Assembly: GCA_037127255.1 (NCBI GenBank)
Contig: JBANSL010000013.1
Coordinates: 62,014,688-62,078,687, forward strand
Origin: Persicaria tinctoria
Lineage: Eukaryota > Streptophyta > Magnoliopsida > Caryophyllales > Polygonaceae
DNA: 64,000 bases
Reading direction: 5' to 3'
The notes beneath the pieces were generated by a model. It did no database searches. It saw only the letters and a program-made list of their open reading frames with translations, and was not told the DNA's origin. Shown here piece after piece: positions 24,800-35,929 of this stretch. The translations under genes and the position numbers were made by a program. The number at the start of each line of letters is the position of its first letter. The first letter of the stretch is position 1.

Positions 24800-26030
24800 T
24801 ATAAACAGATAGTAAAGGTAGTTAAAATTTTAAACAACAATATAATCCGCGTATGGGGCACAAGTGGTTTAATTGTGATAAATGAATTCAGTAGTTGTGA
24901 AAAGAGTGTTTTGATTTTTTTAGCTTAATAATTTGGGATAACAATTGAAATTTTTTACAATAATGGGCAATCCTACAATTACACATACAAATGTTTGTGA
25001 CGACTACATCGTATGAAGGGTGGTTAATCATAGAACAGTCGACAATTTTTACAACAATAGGCACTCTTACAATAACACGTACATTGTCTGTGATTGCTAC
25101 ATCCTAATAAGGGTGGCTATTCATCCATTTCGAGCTGGTCAAACAATGTCAGCGATCTCATCTCGCAACCTCTTCATATCATTGCTTCGAGCACCACTTG
25201 GGCCCTCGACCCCAACGTTATCAGCTTCTGTAGGGGCGTTATTTAGTTGTCATCCAGTAACAGTAGAACCATCTGTTTGAGTAGGTCGTCGTTCCAACTG
25301 AAGGAACCATTGCTCGTGTTATCGGTATCTTGTGAGACGTCCATTTGCTGTCATTCACAACCAATACATTCTCATCGAAGGCAACAGTTTTAATTAAGTA
25401 TTTCAAGTGGGCACTTACTCCTTACATTAAATGACTCAAAAACCTAATATCCATATTGGTTCCATAGCAAAGTCCAGTAGCAACAATAACAACAAGTTCC
25501 ACAAGCTTTTGAAGTCACATATTGCAATAGATGGAACAAATCAAATGCAGCAGTAACAACAACAACAAACTGAAATCAGTGAATTTCAGAAGTGATTTTG
25601 AATTAATATAAACCCATTTCTATTTAGAATCAAATGCGGCAGGTTTTAAGAAAGCAAAGTCCAATAGCAGCAATAACAACAACAAGTTCGGCAACTCAAA
25701 AGTGATTTTGAATAAAAAATTTATCGCACTGGAAATCGGTGAATTTCAATCAACAATTTTGAATCGGGGAATCCGCTTCAAAAGAAGTCAAACTGAAATC
25801 CCCTAGTCATCAATTTATAATTCAATCCAACCACACACATCGATCTATACACAATTTCATACAAATTCGCACACAATTTCGCACACATTCGAAATTAATG
25901 GATGAAGGTGAGTGACATACCTTAGTGATCTTCGTTCTTCGTCACCCTTAATTCGTCGACTGACCGCCGATGGTAGTTGTTGGACAAAAATGCGCGAATA
26001 ATCGTACAATACATTTTATTTGATTTTAAT
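24800..26030. other. Unassigned AT-rich DNA with two local repeats
   Basis: No gene is recognised. An imperfect tandem pair of about 100 bp lies at 24945-25030 and 25044-25125 (both run from an AATTTTTTACAA-like start through a GGGTGG near the end). A second imperfect pair (agtccagtagcaacaataac, near 25466-25500 and 25658-25690) is CAA-rich. The stretch lies inside the footprint of the wrecked receptor-kinase gene, so it may be intron plus transposon debris. Confidence 0.35.
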
Positions 26031-26137
26031 ATTTGAGTTCGACCCCTTTTGGTAATCCTCTTGATTCGAAGTTGTATCGACACCGAGATTTTAATGGTTT
26101 TGGTGATTTGGATTGCACCAGAATTTTAGCGGGTTGC

Positions 26138-27005
26138 CTACGTATCTCTTGGAAGAGAATCAAGCCTTACGTAGTTCAGAGTGTTTTGGATTTTGTGTTT
26201 GATTTGATTTGGATTTGGTTTCGTTTTCTTGTATGCATCATAGGATGAAGTTCAAGCCCACCTTCTACGAAGGGTACCTTGAACAACACTTCACCCGAGT
26301 AACCTGAACCCACCTTCTCGGAAGGGTAGCTCAAGTAACCCTCCTATTATTTGCTTAGAAAACGATTTGACTTAGAGTTAGAGTTTGATTTGTTTTTATT
26401 TGACTTAGAGGTCAATTTGAGAATGGTGGAATTTAATTTTGAGTTTGGTGACCGAACCCGACGAGCAGAAGCTTTGAATTCGAGTTAAAGTGGACACTTT
26501 GACTTTGATAGAAAATTTGATTTTTTGGGACGACTAGAGTCGACAAATGAATTTGAGGACATTTGTTTGAAAGTTTGGGTGTGATTGGACTCGGTGAGAA
26601 TTTGATTCACACCGAGTTTCCTACGTATCCACATGTTTGGTGGAATCAAGTCACTGTAGTTCGGGACGAAAAGAAGATTCATATTTGGGTCTGATCGTGA
26701 GATTATTTGAGGATGGTGATTGAACTCGACGAGCAGAAACTTTGTATCAAGTCAGAATGGACAATTTGAATTTGTTTTTGGCGATTGAACTCGACGAGCC
26801 TTAGCTTTGTATCGAGTGTCTTACGTATCTCTTAGAAGAGAATCAAATCACTTGTAGTTCTAAAACGAAACAATTTAATTTGTTTAGTTTTGACCTCATA
26901 TTCATTTAAAGGGAATTTAGAGGTCGACGACTGAACCCGATATATTTTTAGAATTTAATATCGGGTTACCTACGTAACCGATAGGAGGCGTCAAGTCTTT
27001 ACGTA
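26138..27005. repeat. Four dispersed hairpin modules (CTACGTA ... TACGTAG)
   Basis: Units at about 26138-26174, 26620-26657, 26820-26856 and 26969-27005 share the pattern CTACGTAtctctt-gaagagaatcaag-TACGTAG-TTC. The best copy has outer arms CTACGTA/TACGTAG and an inner CTCTTggaagag stem. Each follows a GACGAG/CGGGTT-like stretch, and spacing is irregular (about 150-480 bp). Nearby, 26255-26345 holds two CCTTCT-n-GAAGGGTA hairpins. The element type is unknown. Confidence 0.6.
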
Positions 27006-27422
27006 GTTCTATCTAAAACCAAGTTTATATTTGGTGAAACTTGATTTGAGATTTTGATTCCGTTTTTATCGAAGCCGATTTGAGATTGACCCACTAGAAT
27101 TAATTAGCAAAGAATATTTAACAAGTTTAATTTTATGCTCTTGATCAAACTCGAATTCTTAATTTGTGCCAATTATAATTCTTATATTTTAGTGGGTTGA
27201 TTTTACAATTAAACAAATTTAACCTCGAATTTGGGAGGGAATGTACGTTTTTAATATGATGAATGTGCATAGCTTTAATGCAAGCAAATGCACAGATTTA
27301 TTTAATGGGCCCAAGTGGACAAAAATTTAAGTTAAGCCCATCTCACATATCTCTTTCTAATGTAAATTGAACCCAATTTTCTTTAGCTACCACCGAGCCC
27401 TATGTTGTTCAACACTTCCATT

Positions 27423-27853
27423 TAGACCTGTCAAAACATAACTCGACCCGAAAACCTAACCCGACCGCACGAAATGTTTTGGGTCAAGACCCGAAAATTT
27501 TGACCCGGAAATTATTTTCCACCCAAACCCGAAAATTTTCCGGGTAATCTGGGTTTTGACCCGGTAATTTTGATCCGATTTATCCGATTGACCCGGTGAC
27601 CCGGTTGATTTATAATTAAATATAATTAAATTTATTTATATATAATTAAAATTTATCGCAAATTTATCAAATCATGATTTTTTTAATTTAAAAAAGAAAA
27701 ATTTGACAAACCCGAAATCGACCCAAAATGACCCGAAACTCGGTCAAACCCGAGTTCTAATCAACCCGGAAATACCCGAAACCCGTTTACCCGAGACCCG
27801 TTTTACCCGAGACCCGAAGTGACCCGACCCGAATGACCCGTTTGACAGGTCTA
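27423..27853. mobile_element. hAT-type MITE, 431 bp, GGGTC-rich
   Basis: The perfect 13-bp TIR TAGACCTGTCAAA / TTTGACAGGTCTA is flanked by the 8-bp duplication CTTCCATT (27415-27422, 27854-27861). The interior is CCCGA/GGGTC-rich toward both ends, with an AT-rich centre. It has no coding capacity. It is the best-preserved member of the family in this window. Confidence 0.88.
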
Positions 27854-28375
27854 CTTCCATTCTTCACCGCATATGGCCTTACAGAAAGCAGCAGACGGGT
27901 ACTATCGCACGAACACTCCGGGGTCGATGAAAGCTTTATGATTCCCGACCCGGGTAATTGGAAGAGAGGCCGAAGGGCACGGATGAAGGCGGAGCAAGGG
28001 GCGAATTGCAGACAGAGCGGGTCGAGCGAACGGGTTAAGTTCACCCCGATCAACAATAGGTTTTTTTTTTCTATTTCGAATTTCAACCCTTAAATTTTGT
28101 CATTTGATTTAGCCTTTGAGCAATTCAAGCCTCTAAAGCTTTCTTTCTCCCTGTAATTTTTAGTTTTAAGGCTTTTGTGTTTGGGATAGCCAATAGACGG
28201 ACGACTGATCCCTGAGCTTTGACAAGCAGATTTGCCCTTCTCCTCTTCCCTCAAATCTGCCCTCAATTTGATCCGACTTGAATGATTTGGGTTTCGGAAA
28301 ACAAAAATTAGGGCTGAATTTGATTTTTTATTTGGGGTTTTTGGGATCGGTTAGTCGAAAGAGGAGGCAAGTGAT

Positions 28376-28479
28376 GTCTGACAAAGCCACCAGTCATCCA
28401 AATTTGAGCATCTGGGAGGATGAGCGGTGCAGCCCTGCAGTGTCGGAGACGACCCTTACCTCGGCCTCTCAGCTTGGGT
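28376..28479 (+). other. Possible isolated first coding exon, unknown gene
   Basis: ATG at 28376 opens MSDKATSHPNLSIWEDERC ... SASQLG and is followed by a GT donor (GGGTATGT). Upstream (27880-28060) is GC-rich leader-like DNA. No downstream exon is recognised on the plus strand, so it may be a gene fragment or chance. I do not recognise the protein. Confidence 0.2.
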
Positions 28480-28867
28480 ATGTTTGATTCCCTTCTCCTA
28501 CCCTTGATTCCTCAGTAGCACTGTCTTATTGAGCCCACTGATTTGGTTCTGCTTTGTGCTTGGCCTAAGCCGATTTGGGTTTTGATTTTTGTTCGACTCA
28601 AATTGATTTATTTCGAACATGTTAATTGACTAGCTTGAATTCTCAGTCTCTAAATTTGCTTTAGGAGAAACTGATGTCATGGCTACCCATTATAATTCAA
28701 TTTTGTTGAAAGGCAGTAGCATTTAGGTTTCCCAGTTTGTTGCAATTTGGTAGCAGCTAGGGAGGATTTGTTTCTCAAGTTAGTCCTGGTTTTTGGGTCC
28801 TTTGTATATTTGTTTTGGCTGCCTGGATTTTACAAGTACCACAAAAAACTTCTCCATGAACTTGTCT

Positions 28868-29108
28868 CTCAAAATTTTGGCAGCACTTCAACTTAATTTA
28901 TGCAATTTCGTGATTCCGAAACCCAGGCCGCGAGAAAAGCTCGTAAGGTTTTCAAGGGCGGGGTTACTAGAATCGAATGGAATGATCAAAAGACAGAATT
29001 TTGACAGCATTTCGACCCAGTTTTAGCGATTTGATGATTCCGGAACCCATGCCACGAGAAAAGCTCATAAGGTTTTCAAGGGCGGGATTCCGAGAATCGA
29101 ATATGGAT
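28868..29108. repeat. Imperfect tandem duplication, unit about 120-125 bp
   Basis: The segment gtgattccgaaacccaggcc ... ttcaagggcggg ... agaatcgaat (ending near 28980) recurs with scattered differences ending near 29102. No coding function is evident. Confidence 0.7.
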
Positions 29109-29589
29109 CAACCAAAACTACTACCTTGATTGCTGTCGCTTTTTTTTTTTTTTGAACTTGTGGTTGTAGGTGGACAACCGTGAAGAGGAAGGGAAAAAAC
29201 CAGGAGGAAGCAACCACTACTTTGCTTGTGCTGGTGTTTTTTAAAAAAAGGGAAGGCCATCACCTCTGCAGTTACAGACTTACAACCTTTTAAAGGAGAG
29301 CAATATAGGAAGTTACATGCCACACCACACCACGTTCTGCAGTTTTTTCTTTGTGTTAACTGCAATGCAAAACAGTTGTAACTTGTAACTAGTTGATGGG
29401 CTGATTGAGCCTTTTATATGTTTTAAGCCTTACAACCCAATTTACAAAGTCCAATTTTGACTTTTATTAAATTTAGTAAAATCATCACATTTCTCAATTT
29501 ATAAAGAATATGAGACTTTGCATATTTATAAAGAATATGAGACTTAGCATTTGAATTCATGAATACATTTAATTCACCAAAATTTACCC

Positions 29590-30000
29590 TCCAACAATGG
29601 TATTAGGGAGCTTACACATTTCCCAGAGATTAGGGATACTACTCCAATTATCTTGCCAGAATTTAATTGATTTTCCATTCCCTACTGACCAGACCAACCC
29701 AGTTTTAAACGTAGGGATTAATTTTCGAAGGTGAGACCATTGCTAAGATGTCATCCCTTTTGCATCATATCTCATAATGTTTGTCGATTTCAGATATTTA
29801 ATACCGGATGATCCGCACCCAAATATTATTTGGTTCAGCAAGTATTTTCCAGAGTAATTTTAGTTGGAGAGCTTCATTCATGTTTTTAGTTTTTCGTAAT
29901 CCTAGTCCCCCAACTGATTTTGCCCTCCAACAGTAGTGCTGTTGAGCAACCCTAACAGCCGCCTCGCACCTAAGTTGCAACTGTCGGAGTTGAGAGCCCC
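29590..30000 (-). pseudogene. LINE fragment (region after RT)
   Basis: The minus strand contains VGGLGLRKTKNMNEALQLKL-LWKIL, the conserved block after RT in plant L1-type LINEs, followed by WSHLRKLIP-like and VGNGK-like motifs down to about 29600. It is the same block as in the LINE at 63-64 kb. The fragment is truncated at both ends. Confidence 0.75.
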
Positions 30001-30009
30001 TTCGCAGCA

Positions 30010-31500
30010 AGAAGATAGTAGCAATGGAAGATGAAGGTGAGTTACATACCTATGGGAGGTCTGGTCGTCGTCTCCGGCGCCAAACGTGAGTGTCTGCAGC
30101 CACAAATCGAAGATGGAGGTGACCCCGTGCCGCCGCTCCTTTGCTCCCTGTCTCGCACCCAGTGAAAATCATCTAGTCCAACCCGTAGTCCATTTTTATA
30201 GTCCCTTTAATTTCATTGGGCGATAAACATTAAAATAAATTATAATGTACAAACACTTATTTAAGAAAATAATTAGAAATTTCAATTTAGCCAATGAGAT
30301 AATTTGGACTACGATCTGGACTACAATTGCGGACTAGACGATCCTCGTTGGTCTCGCACCGGATGCAAGTCAACAGCCACAAAAACCCTATCTCTCTTCG
30401 TACAAGGAAGGAAGCCTGGGCGGGCTGTAATTTTCATAAAAGGGAATGGTTTAAAACGTCTTTTTGCAAAATAAACACCTAAAAAAGCACCGATTTATAG
30501 CTTATTTTTTAACTCTTTTTTTTAAATAATTTTTAATGGCCTCTCATACACCCATTTAAACTACTTAAAAAATAAACACCTATTTGTACTTAATTTTTAC
30601 CTATTTTTTTTCACACTCATACACACCCATTATGTATATAGAATGAAAATTCATTTACACCAACATATGTTGGGACTGACATCTTGCCATGTGAACAAGG
30701 AAAGTTCTTCAAGCACGCCAATGATCTTGGATTAATTTATCACCAACTTAAGACAGGAAGTGTCAATAAATTTCCATTAAACTGTTACTCTCTATGACTG
30801 AAATGAATTACAAGGATCTTATGAGTTCAACTTTCTAGAAGAGCTTTTGAAGAAGTTCCTATTGAAAGCATAAAGGTGAAGTTACATCAAGAATAGCCGA
30901 CATGGATTTCAAAATGACTCATGATAGCACTAAAAATGAAACTAATCACATGAGTACTTACAAGTTATCTGCGGTGCATGAAGACGACACTAAACTCATT
31001 AAAATTATTGTAGGAAAGATCTATGTCACTGAAAGCACAATTCAGGAAAAATGTTAAATATACTACCAACCGATTGTTCTAGTGAAAATTTAAATACAAT
31101 GTGCTACTCCATAAGGTTACGTACTAGCCACATATCTTCTGGATCCAATCAGGAATATAACCAATAAGAAAGTTGCTTGTTAGGTACCTAACCAGGAAAA
31201 TAACAGTTTTGATCAATCGTCAAATATGGAAATAGAATCTAAATAGTTAGGAAATGAAAATCCTTTGCGCTTCTTTAGCAATGATAGTCACCACTTGAAA
31301 CTTTAGTATTTTATTTTTCAAAATTCCAAAGCAGGGTCTACTTTAAGTTACATTGGGTTGATAAGTAAAATTCCAATGATTTTTAATCACCAACATTACA
31401 AAGTGAAGTCAAATTTATCAAGGTTCTCATAACCTCAGGAATTAAGCATTTTCATGGGAAATATATGTGAAAATTGAGACCTTGATGGATTTAGTTAAAT
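30010..31500. other. Unassigned AT-rich DNA
   Basis: No recognisable gene or bounded element. On the minus strand this is where the exons following the LRR block of the receptor-kinase gene would be expected, but I see none. A short run at 30520-30660 has pairs such as acacctatttgtactt, suggestive of MITE debris. Confidence 0.35.
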
Positions 31501-31522
31501 CCTGATGAGTTAAGTTGCTTAC

Positions 31523-33133
31523 ATATTCTCCAAGTTCAAACTTTGTAAGCCGTCAGGAATAGGGCTTTCCAAGTTGTTGAAACTAAGATCTCTAGAAGAA
31601 GATGGAAATATGTTATATGAATGCCTCTTCAAATATCAAAGATTCGGTGGAATACAAAAAATGAGAAGGACAGGGGATAGACAATGATTTCAATTGAGCT
31701 AAATTAGCTTTAGGATGGGATAAATCCAGAGATTTTGCAGTTCCTCAACATCCTGCAATGGGCAACTTAACTACCTCAGCTTATCAAAGGTAATCGTACT
31801 ACTTTTCCGTATTCTAAATGAATCTTTACTTTGAAAAGGGAAGTTAGAACTTACAAGTATGTCAGATTTTCCATGCTTCCTAGTTGTGGGAAATCAGAAC
31901 CCTCTCCATACAAATCAGAAATTCGTCTGTGAAAAAATTATGTTATAAGAAGCATGTAAAATTTCTGGGTTAGTCCAGCAACAACACAATTTAAATCGAG
32001 CACATAAAACATGACTTACAAATCAATTAAATGAGTCAAATTGGATATGTTGGATGGTATGGGGCCCTTGAAGCCACTGCCCTGGATATCTGTGCAAGTA
32101 TTACTCTTTAGTACTGTAACATGTAAGAGATGGATAAATATTTTCATAATTTAACTCAATAAATCACACTCAAAAAAGAAGGAAACTCAGTAAAGAGGAC
32201 TTCCAGTTTCTGAAGTGTTGTCAACTCTGAAAATAATCAGGAATTTTTCCGTTGAAGTTGTTAATACTTATCCTACTAGATCATCTCAAAAAACAAAAGG
32301 AAAAAGAGAGGAAAGACACAACAAAGAAGCATAAATCAACATCCTAGACACACAAAAATAGATACAAATATGATCACACTACTGACATAATATGAAATAG
32401 TCAAGAAATAACAAATATTTCTGAAAAGCATAGGAAGGAAACAACAAGCTTACATTTCGGTTAGATTAGAAAGATTTATGAGGGCCTTTGGGAATTGTTC
32501 GGTGAGGTAGTTGACAATGAGAGTCCTTTAAATCCAGAAATAATAAATAGAATAAAATAAATACCTCAATGGATACATTTGACATTATTAATTCATTAAA
32601 GCCAGAAGATTTACAAACTCTGTAAATTGACCAGCCTTCAATGCTTCTGATATTTCATAAATGCTTCATTTAGATGAAAAAGTAAGGAAAGTGAAAGATA
32701 CAAGTGCGACCACATATTTGATTCTATTTTAATCTATTCCAATAATATGGAGGATCAGAGCCCACGTACGTAATGGTGGTCATGTTGGCCAAGTACTTTG
32801 GGATTGGCCTAGACAATCGATTGACTGTAACAGACCTGTATAACAAAGTATTTATTACAAAATAAAAAGTAGCTAACAAATTGGCTAAGATTGATAGTGA
32901 AATGAAAATTGCATACACATATTCCAATGCCATGGAAGCCCATTCTGATGTATTGATCCAGTAAGGCATTCCTTGTTAGATCACTGAAAACATAAAAATG
33001 TTGTTACCTTGATGGTTCTACTCTCCCACATGCCAAGGTGAAATAAGAACATTGTTCTTACATGACTTTAAGGTATGGAAGCTTTGTCAGAGATTTTGGA
33101 AGTATGCTCGCTAGATCCCGTCCCTTGAGAGAT
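31523..33133 (-). pseudogene. LRR block of a dead LRR-VIII-2-type receptor kinase
   Basis: Minus exons, each close to 72 bp with GT/AG borders: 33133-33062 (SLKGRDLASILPKSLTKLPYLK), 32983-32917, about 32835-32770 (NRLSRPIPKYLANM), 32525-32454 (NYLTEQFPKALINLSNLTE), about 32275-32201 (INNFNGKIPDYFQS), about 32089-32020 (GFKGPIPSNISNLTHLIDL), 31926-31855 (GSDFPQLGSMENL), about 31752-31695 (LRNCKISGFIPS), 31591-31523 (LSFNNLESPIPDGLQSL). The one-LRR-per-exon layout and these sequences match, from memory, At1g53430/RFK1-like kinases. Frameshifts occur in the second exon and after YFQS (one base lost, giving a stop). Signal peptide and first LRRs are missing upstream. Confidence 0.8.
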
Positions 33134-33269
33134 CTGTTAAACAAAAGCTGGCTTGGCATTTACTAAAGTTGTTAAACTATTTGAAGAGAAAATTAAACTA
33201 TAAGCAAAGGGAAATATTTTGCTACTTGATGGCACATTCCGCTGCTAATAGCACATAACATAATTGGCG

Positions 33270-33450
33270 TGGATAGATAACAGGTTGGGTTGGTTATCGA
33301 TTATTCAGATTTTGGGTCCAAAATAGGTCGGGCTGAGTTGGTTTTCGGGTGACATACCTCACTATGTTTCGGGGTATTCAGGACAGTCGATTCCGGGTCA
33401 ACTGGGTCGGGTTTTCCGGTTCGGGTCAGATTTTGCCAGCTCTACCTCCT
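33270..33450. repeat. GGGTC-rich hAT-like remnant
   Basis: A short stretch with repeated TCGGG/GGGTC motifs (for example gggtcgggttttccggttcg) resembles the ends of the elements at 1173 and 27423. No TSD is visible. Confidence 0.45.
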
Positions 33451-33669
33451 GCTATTCATCGCCTCCAGCAACGATGACCTCTGGTGGAACCTCCTGGTAT
33501 TTATTGGGTCTTGTTCGGGGGATTGCTCATATCTTTTCTCTCTATTTGGCTAATTAGATTGAAAATTTGATTTGGTTGTGACTAATATAAAGAAATATGT
33601 AAAACATTAAAAAATTATCGGTATAATTGTTTTTTCCTATTAACTTTAAGTGAGGTTTAACAAGAAAAG

Positions 33670-35882
33670 TGGGTATAAGTGATTAGTTGCAATCAATTTG
33701 TATACATAAGAGCTTTAGGCATGATGTCGGAATGGCTATTGACAAGATAATTTCACCTAAATTGACACAAGTCCTTTTCATTTTTTCCGAACACATTGCA
33801 AAAATGCCCAAAACTCTCTTTTCCCGAATTGAAACCTAAATATGTCGAACGAATTGTTTTGATCGAAAACAACCTAAAATCAATGAAATTAATCAAAATA
33901 TCAATTGATCGGCACACGGATGGGTCTGTCGCTCGCTTTACATGATTATCGAATTGCGATTTTTGGTCTTCGTTCGAAAAAACCGTCGAAGAAAGGAGCT
34001 CGGCAGATACGAACGAGGTTTATGAATAAGCTCGGCAGGTTTAGACGAGGTGAATAAGTAACCTCGGTGCATAAAAACGAGGTTATAATGGAGCCTCGTC
34101 TAGGTTTTGCGAGGTATATAATGACCCTTTTGAAGTTCTTGTTTGAAGCCCCATTGACATAAGCCGAGCTCAGTAAATAACCTCGGCTTCTGTTGTTGAG
34201 ATTAAGGAAGAAGCTCGGCTTCTCTTGTTGAGCTAATTGAAGAAGCTCGGCTTCTGTTGTTGAGCTTAATGAAGAAGCTCGACTTCTGTTGTTGAGGTTA
34301 ATGAGGGAGCTCGACTTCATTGACACGTAATGCATAAATTCATTAAATTGTGTAGATGTATGTGTGATGGATCTTGTTATAATGCAAACTCATATGCTTC
34401 TAAGAATGAGACAGACTAAATGACTAAATCAGTTTAGAAAATGTTGTTTTCCCCACTTATGATTGCAACTCTCAATGACTAAATCAATATCATAACTTTA
34501 TCCAAATAGTAAATTAGTTGTTCTTAAGCAGACATGAAACAAATTAATGCATATTTTAATGTTTTATCTTACAGTAATTGTTTCAAGTGGCCACTTCCCA
34601 CCTATTTTTGTATAAATATATTGAGATTATTTATGATGAACTTTAACCGCTAAATTGTTATCAAATGTATAGTTTTTCATGCTTCATACTAATATTTATA
34701 TTTAACACCACAAACATTATACAATTAACCTTTTTCTTGCTTCTATTGATTCTGAAATTTAATTTATCGTCATTGTAATAAAGAAAGATGATGTTTATTC
34801 AAATTAATATGATATATTATGATTTCTAATATTAATTTTAAAATGATTAAATTAAATAAATGAGTAATGTTAATCTAAAAAGGATATTTCTAACTGATGA
34901 GAAAGCCTAAATTGACTAAATTACATCAAAATGATTAAATTAATCTAAAAAGTAATGTTACATCAAAACGATTAAATTAAATAAATGAGCAATGTTAACC
35001 TAAATTGACTAAGTTGAGTTCAAACGATGGATGTAAATCATGGAAACCAATCAAAACAGCAATTGGGTGAAGAAGATGTTGATGTAAGTTTTAATTTTAT
35101 AGCAAGATTCAATTTTTATACCTTAATTTGTATGCCGTATTGGTTGATCGGCCCTCCAATAACCAATTTTCCTTTTAGATTAACATTACTCATTTATAAC
35201 AAGATCCATCACACATATCTCTACACAATTTAATGAATTTATGCATTACCGCCATTACGTGTCAATGAAGCCGAGCTCCCTCATTAACCTCAACAACAGA
35301 AGCTGAGCTTCCTTATTAAGCTCAACAACAGTAGTCGAGCTTCTTCCTTAACCTCAACAACAGAAGCCGAGGTTATTTATTGAGCTCGACTTATGTCAAT
35401 GGGGCTTCAGACAAGATCTTCAAAAGGGTCATTATATACCTCGCAAAAACTAGATGAGGATCCGTCATAACCTCGTTTTTATGCGCCGAGGTTACTAATT
35501 CACCTCGTCTAAACCTGCCGAGCTTATTCATGAACCTTGTTCGTATCTGCCGAGTTCCTTCCTTCGACGATTTTTCAAACGAACACCAAAAATCGCAATT
35601 CGATAATCATGTAAAGCAAGCGATATACCCATTCGTGTGTCGATCAATTGATATTTTGATTAATTTAATCGATTTTAGGCTGTTTTCGATCAAAAAAATT
35701 CGTTCGACGGATTTAGGTTTCGAATCGAGAAAATAGAGTTTTGAGCTTTTTGTAATGTGTTCGGAAAAAATGGAAAAGGACTTGTGATAATTTTGATGAA
35801 ATTATCTTGTCAATAGCCATTCCGATATCTTGCCTCTAGCCTCACTCATTTGTATAAAATGGTTGATTATTTGCAATCAACC
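33670..35882. mobile_element. Fold-back element with arms of about 700 bp (Mutator-like or foldback type)
   Basis: The left arm (about 33670-34383) and right arm (about 35190-35882) are reverse complements over nearly their whole length with scattered mismatches. They are separated by about 800 bp of AT-rich DNA. The outer termini look like GGGTATAAG / GGGTTGATT, compatible with a long-TIR Mutator-like element, but I could not find a TSD. Inner parts of both arms hold imperfect ~30-bp units of the type AAGCTCGGCTTCTGTTGTTG. No transposase is encoded. Confidence 0.7.
34150..34320. repeat. Imperfect ~30-bp tandem units inside the fold-back arm
   Basis: Four to five units of aagaagctcggcttctgttg plus ttgagcttaatg-like spacers occur here. 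Their reverse complements occur in the opposite arm at about 35263-35400. Confidence 0.75.
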
Positions 35883-35929
35883 CTTAGTAGACGGTGGTTT
35901 TATGCCATTTCGCCTGGAGAAAAAAAAAA

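Noticed and set aside
34150..34320. CRISPR-like spaced repeats
   Set aside because: Units are degenerate and nearly contiguous, mirrored in an inverted arm, and the DNA is plant nuclear.
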